From positions 1,612,001 to 1,676,000 of the forward strand of contig NZ_CP006911.1 of NCBI RefSeq assembly GCF_001281385.1: DNA of 64,000 nucleotides, given 5' to 3'. Below are positions 63,348-64,000 of the stretch, one piece after another. The translations under genes were made by a program, and so were the position numbers. This DNA comes from Candidatus Pseudothioglobus singularis PS1. GTDB taxonomy: Bacteria > Pseudomonadota > Gammaproteobacteria > PS1 > Pseudothioglobaceae. Positions within the stretch are counted from its first letter, which is position 1, and each line of letters opens with the position of its first letter. A model generated the notes under the pieces. It did no database searches and was not told where the DNA came from. It worked only from the letters and a program-made list of their open reading frames with translations.

Positions 63348-64000
63348 ATGAATAATCCTTATAATACTAATCTTGATCGAAATCCTGCCAACTTTCAGCC
63401 ACTTACGCCGCTAACATTTTTAGAACGTGCGGCATCGGTATACCCAAATCATACTGCTATCGTTCATGGTAAATTAAGACGCAACTACAGCGACTTTTAT
63501 AGTCGCTCTCGACAACTTGCCTCTGCACTCTCTGAACAGGGCATTGCTCGAGGCGATACTGTCTCGGTAATATTATCAAACACACCCGCGATGCTGGAGG
63601 CCCATTATGGCGTTCCAATGTGTGGCGCAGTTTTACACAGCATTAACACGCGCCTTGATCCAGATACTATTGCGTATCAGCTAGACCACGCAAACTCCAA
63701 GGCTTTAATAGTTGATCGTGAATTTCTAAAAACCGCTAAAACGTCACTGGAACTTGCTGGAGTATCGCCGATTTTGATTGAGTTTAATGATAGCGAATAC
63801 CCCATCAAAGAATCATTGCCTGGGGCAATAGAGTATGGGGAATTTTTATTAAAGGGCGATAAAAATTACAATTGGCTCATGCCTGAGGATGAATGGGATG
63901 CAATCTCCTTAAACTACACTTCTGGCACAACTGGAAACCCCAAAGGCGTTGTCTCTCATCATCGAGGAGCCTATCTTTTGGCACAAGGAAATGCGATGAT
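63348..64000 (+). CDS. AMP-dependent acyl-CoA synthetase, 5'-part, cut by window edge
   Basis: About 218 codons to the right edge. The protein starts MNNPYNTNLDRNPANFQPLT and carries FLERAASVYPNHTAIVHG and the AMP-binding core LNYTSGTTGNPKGVVSHHRG. It belongs to the ANL acyl-CoA ligase family; the substrate is a short or methylated acyl group by context only. Starts at 63330 and 63342 are also possible; 63348 fits the family's N-terminus best. Confidence 0.85.
   Translation, partial: MNNPYNTNLDRNPANFQPLTPLTFLERAASVYPNHTAIVHGKLRRNYSDFYSRSRQLASALSEQGIARGDTVSVILSNTPAMLEAHYGVPMCGAVLHSINTRLDPDTIAYQLDHANSKALIVDREFLKTAKTSLELAGVSPILIEFNDSEYPIKESLPGAIEYGEFLLKGDKNYNWLMPEDEWDAISLNYTSGTTGNPKGVVSHHRGAYLLAQGNAM

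Overview
The window reads as one AT-rich, densely coding stretch (no GC count was run) of a free-living marine gammaproteobacterial chromosome. It carries a green-type proteorhodopsin, the metY-type order tRNA-fMet/rimP/nusA/infB/rbfA/truB, a tesA/ABC-exporter block, ruvX-pyrB and an ABC oligopeptide operon. A persulfide dioxygenase and a narI remnant suggest a sulfur-oxidiser-related lineage. The set resembles the SUP05/ARCTIC96BD-19 ('Ca. Thioglobus'/'Pseudothioglobus') group; that placement is inference from gene content, not from a phylogenetic marker.

Layout. 1-3.8 kb: amino-sugar catabolism (5'-end of a GH20 hexosaminidase, divergent from a GntR regulator, nagA and nagB) with matching operator-like repeats on both promoters. 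3.8-9.5 kb: persulfide dioxygenase, an Lrp/AsnC regulator divergent from an unusual PrnB/indole-dioxygenase-kynureninase-like fusion, DUF2721, a ureohydrolase and a secreted protein. 9.6-16.1 kb: SDR, a two-gene inverse-autotransporter unit, Ldh-family oxidoreductase, C-N hydrolase, pentapeptide protein, cupin and GST. 16.2-17.7 kb: proteorhodopsin, DUF2256 and a small four-helix membrane protein. 17.7-28.9 kb: a looser, accessory-looking segment of small secreted or membrane proteins. It holds a three-member paralogous family with invariant C31/R50/C54, a repeated upstream box, 36-bp intergenic repeats, a structured non-coding element, a Rieske oxygenase and an orphan pilin, and it ends at tRNA-Met.

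29-53 kb: conserved housekeeping genes (coaE, FtsX-type exporter, tesA, rsmI, BON lipoprotein, rnhB, purD, truB, rbfA, infB, nusA, rimP, tRNA-fMet, gshB, crcB, rarA, mltB, ruvX, pyrB, UPF0149, tRNA-Phe, trxB, ftsK). 53-54 kb: two tiny membrane proteins and a narI remnant. 54-64 kb: one co-oriented gene set, dppABCDF-like transporter, M24 peptidase, DmdA/GcvT-like aminomethyltransferase, OsmC, enoyl-CoA hydratase and an acyl-CoA synthetase that runs off the window. It suggests import of a peptide-like or methylated compound, its cleavage, folate-linked one-carbon transfer and CoA activation.

No integrase, insertion sequence, CRISPR array or rRNA was seen. All functional calls are from motifs read by eye; no database search was run.
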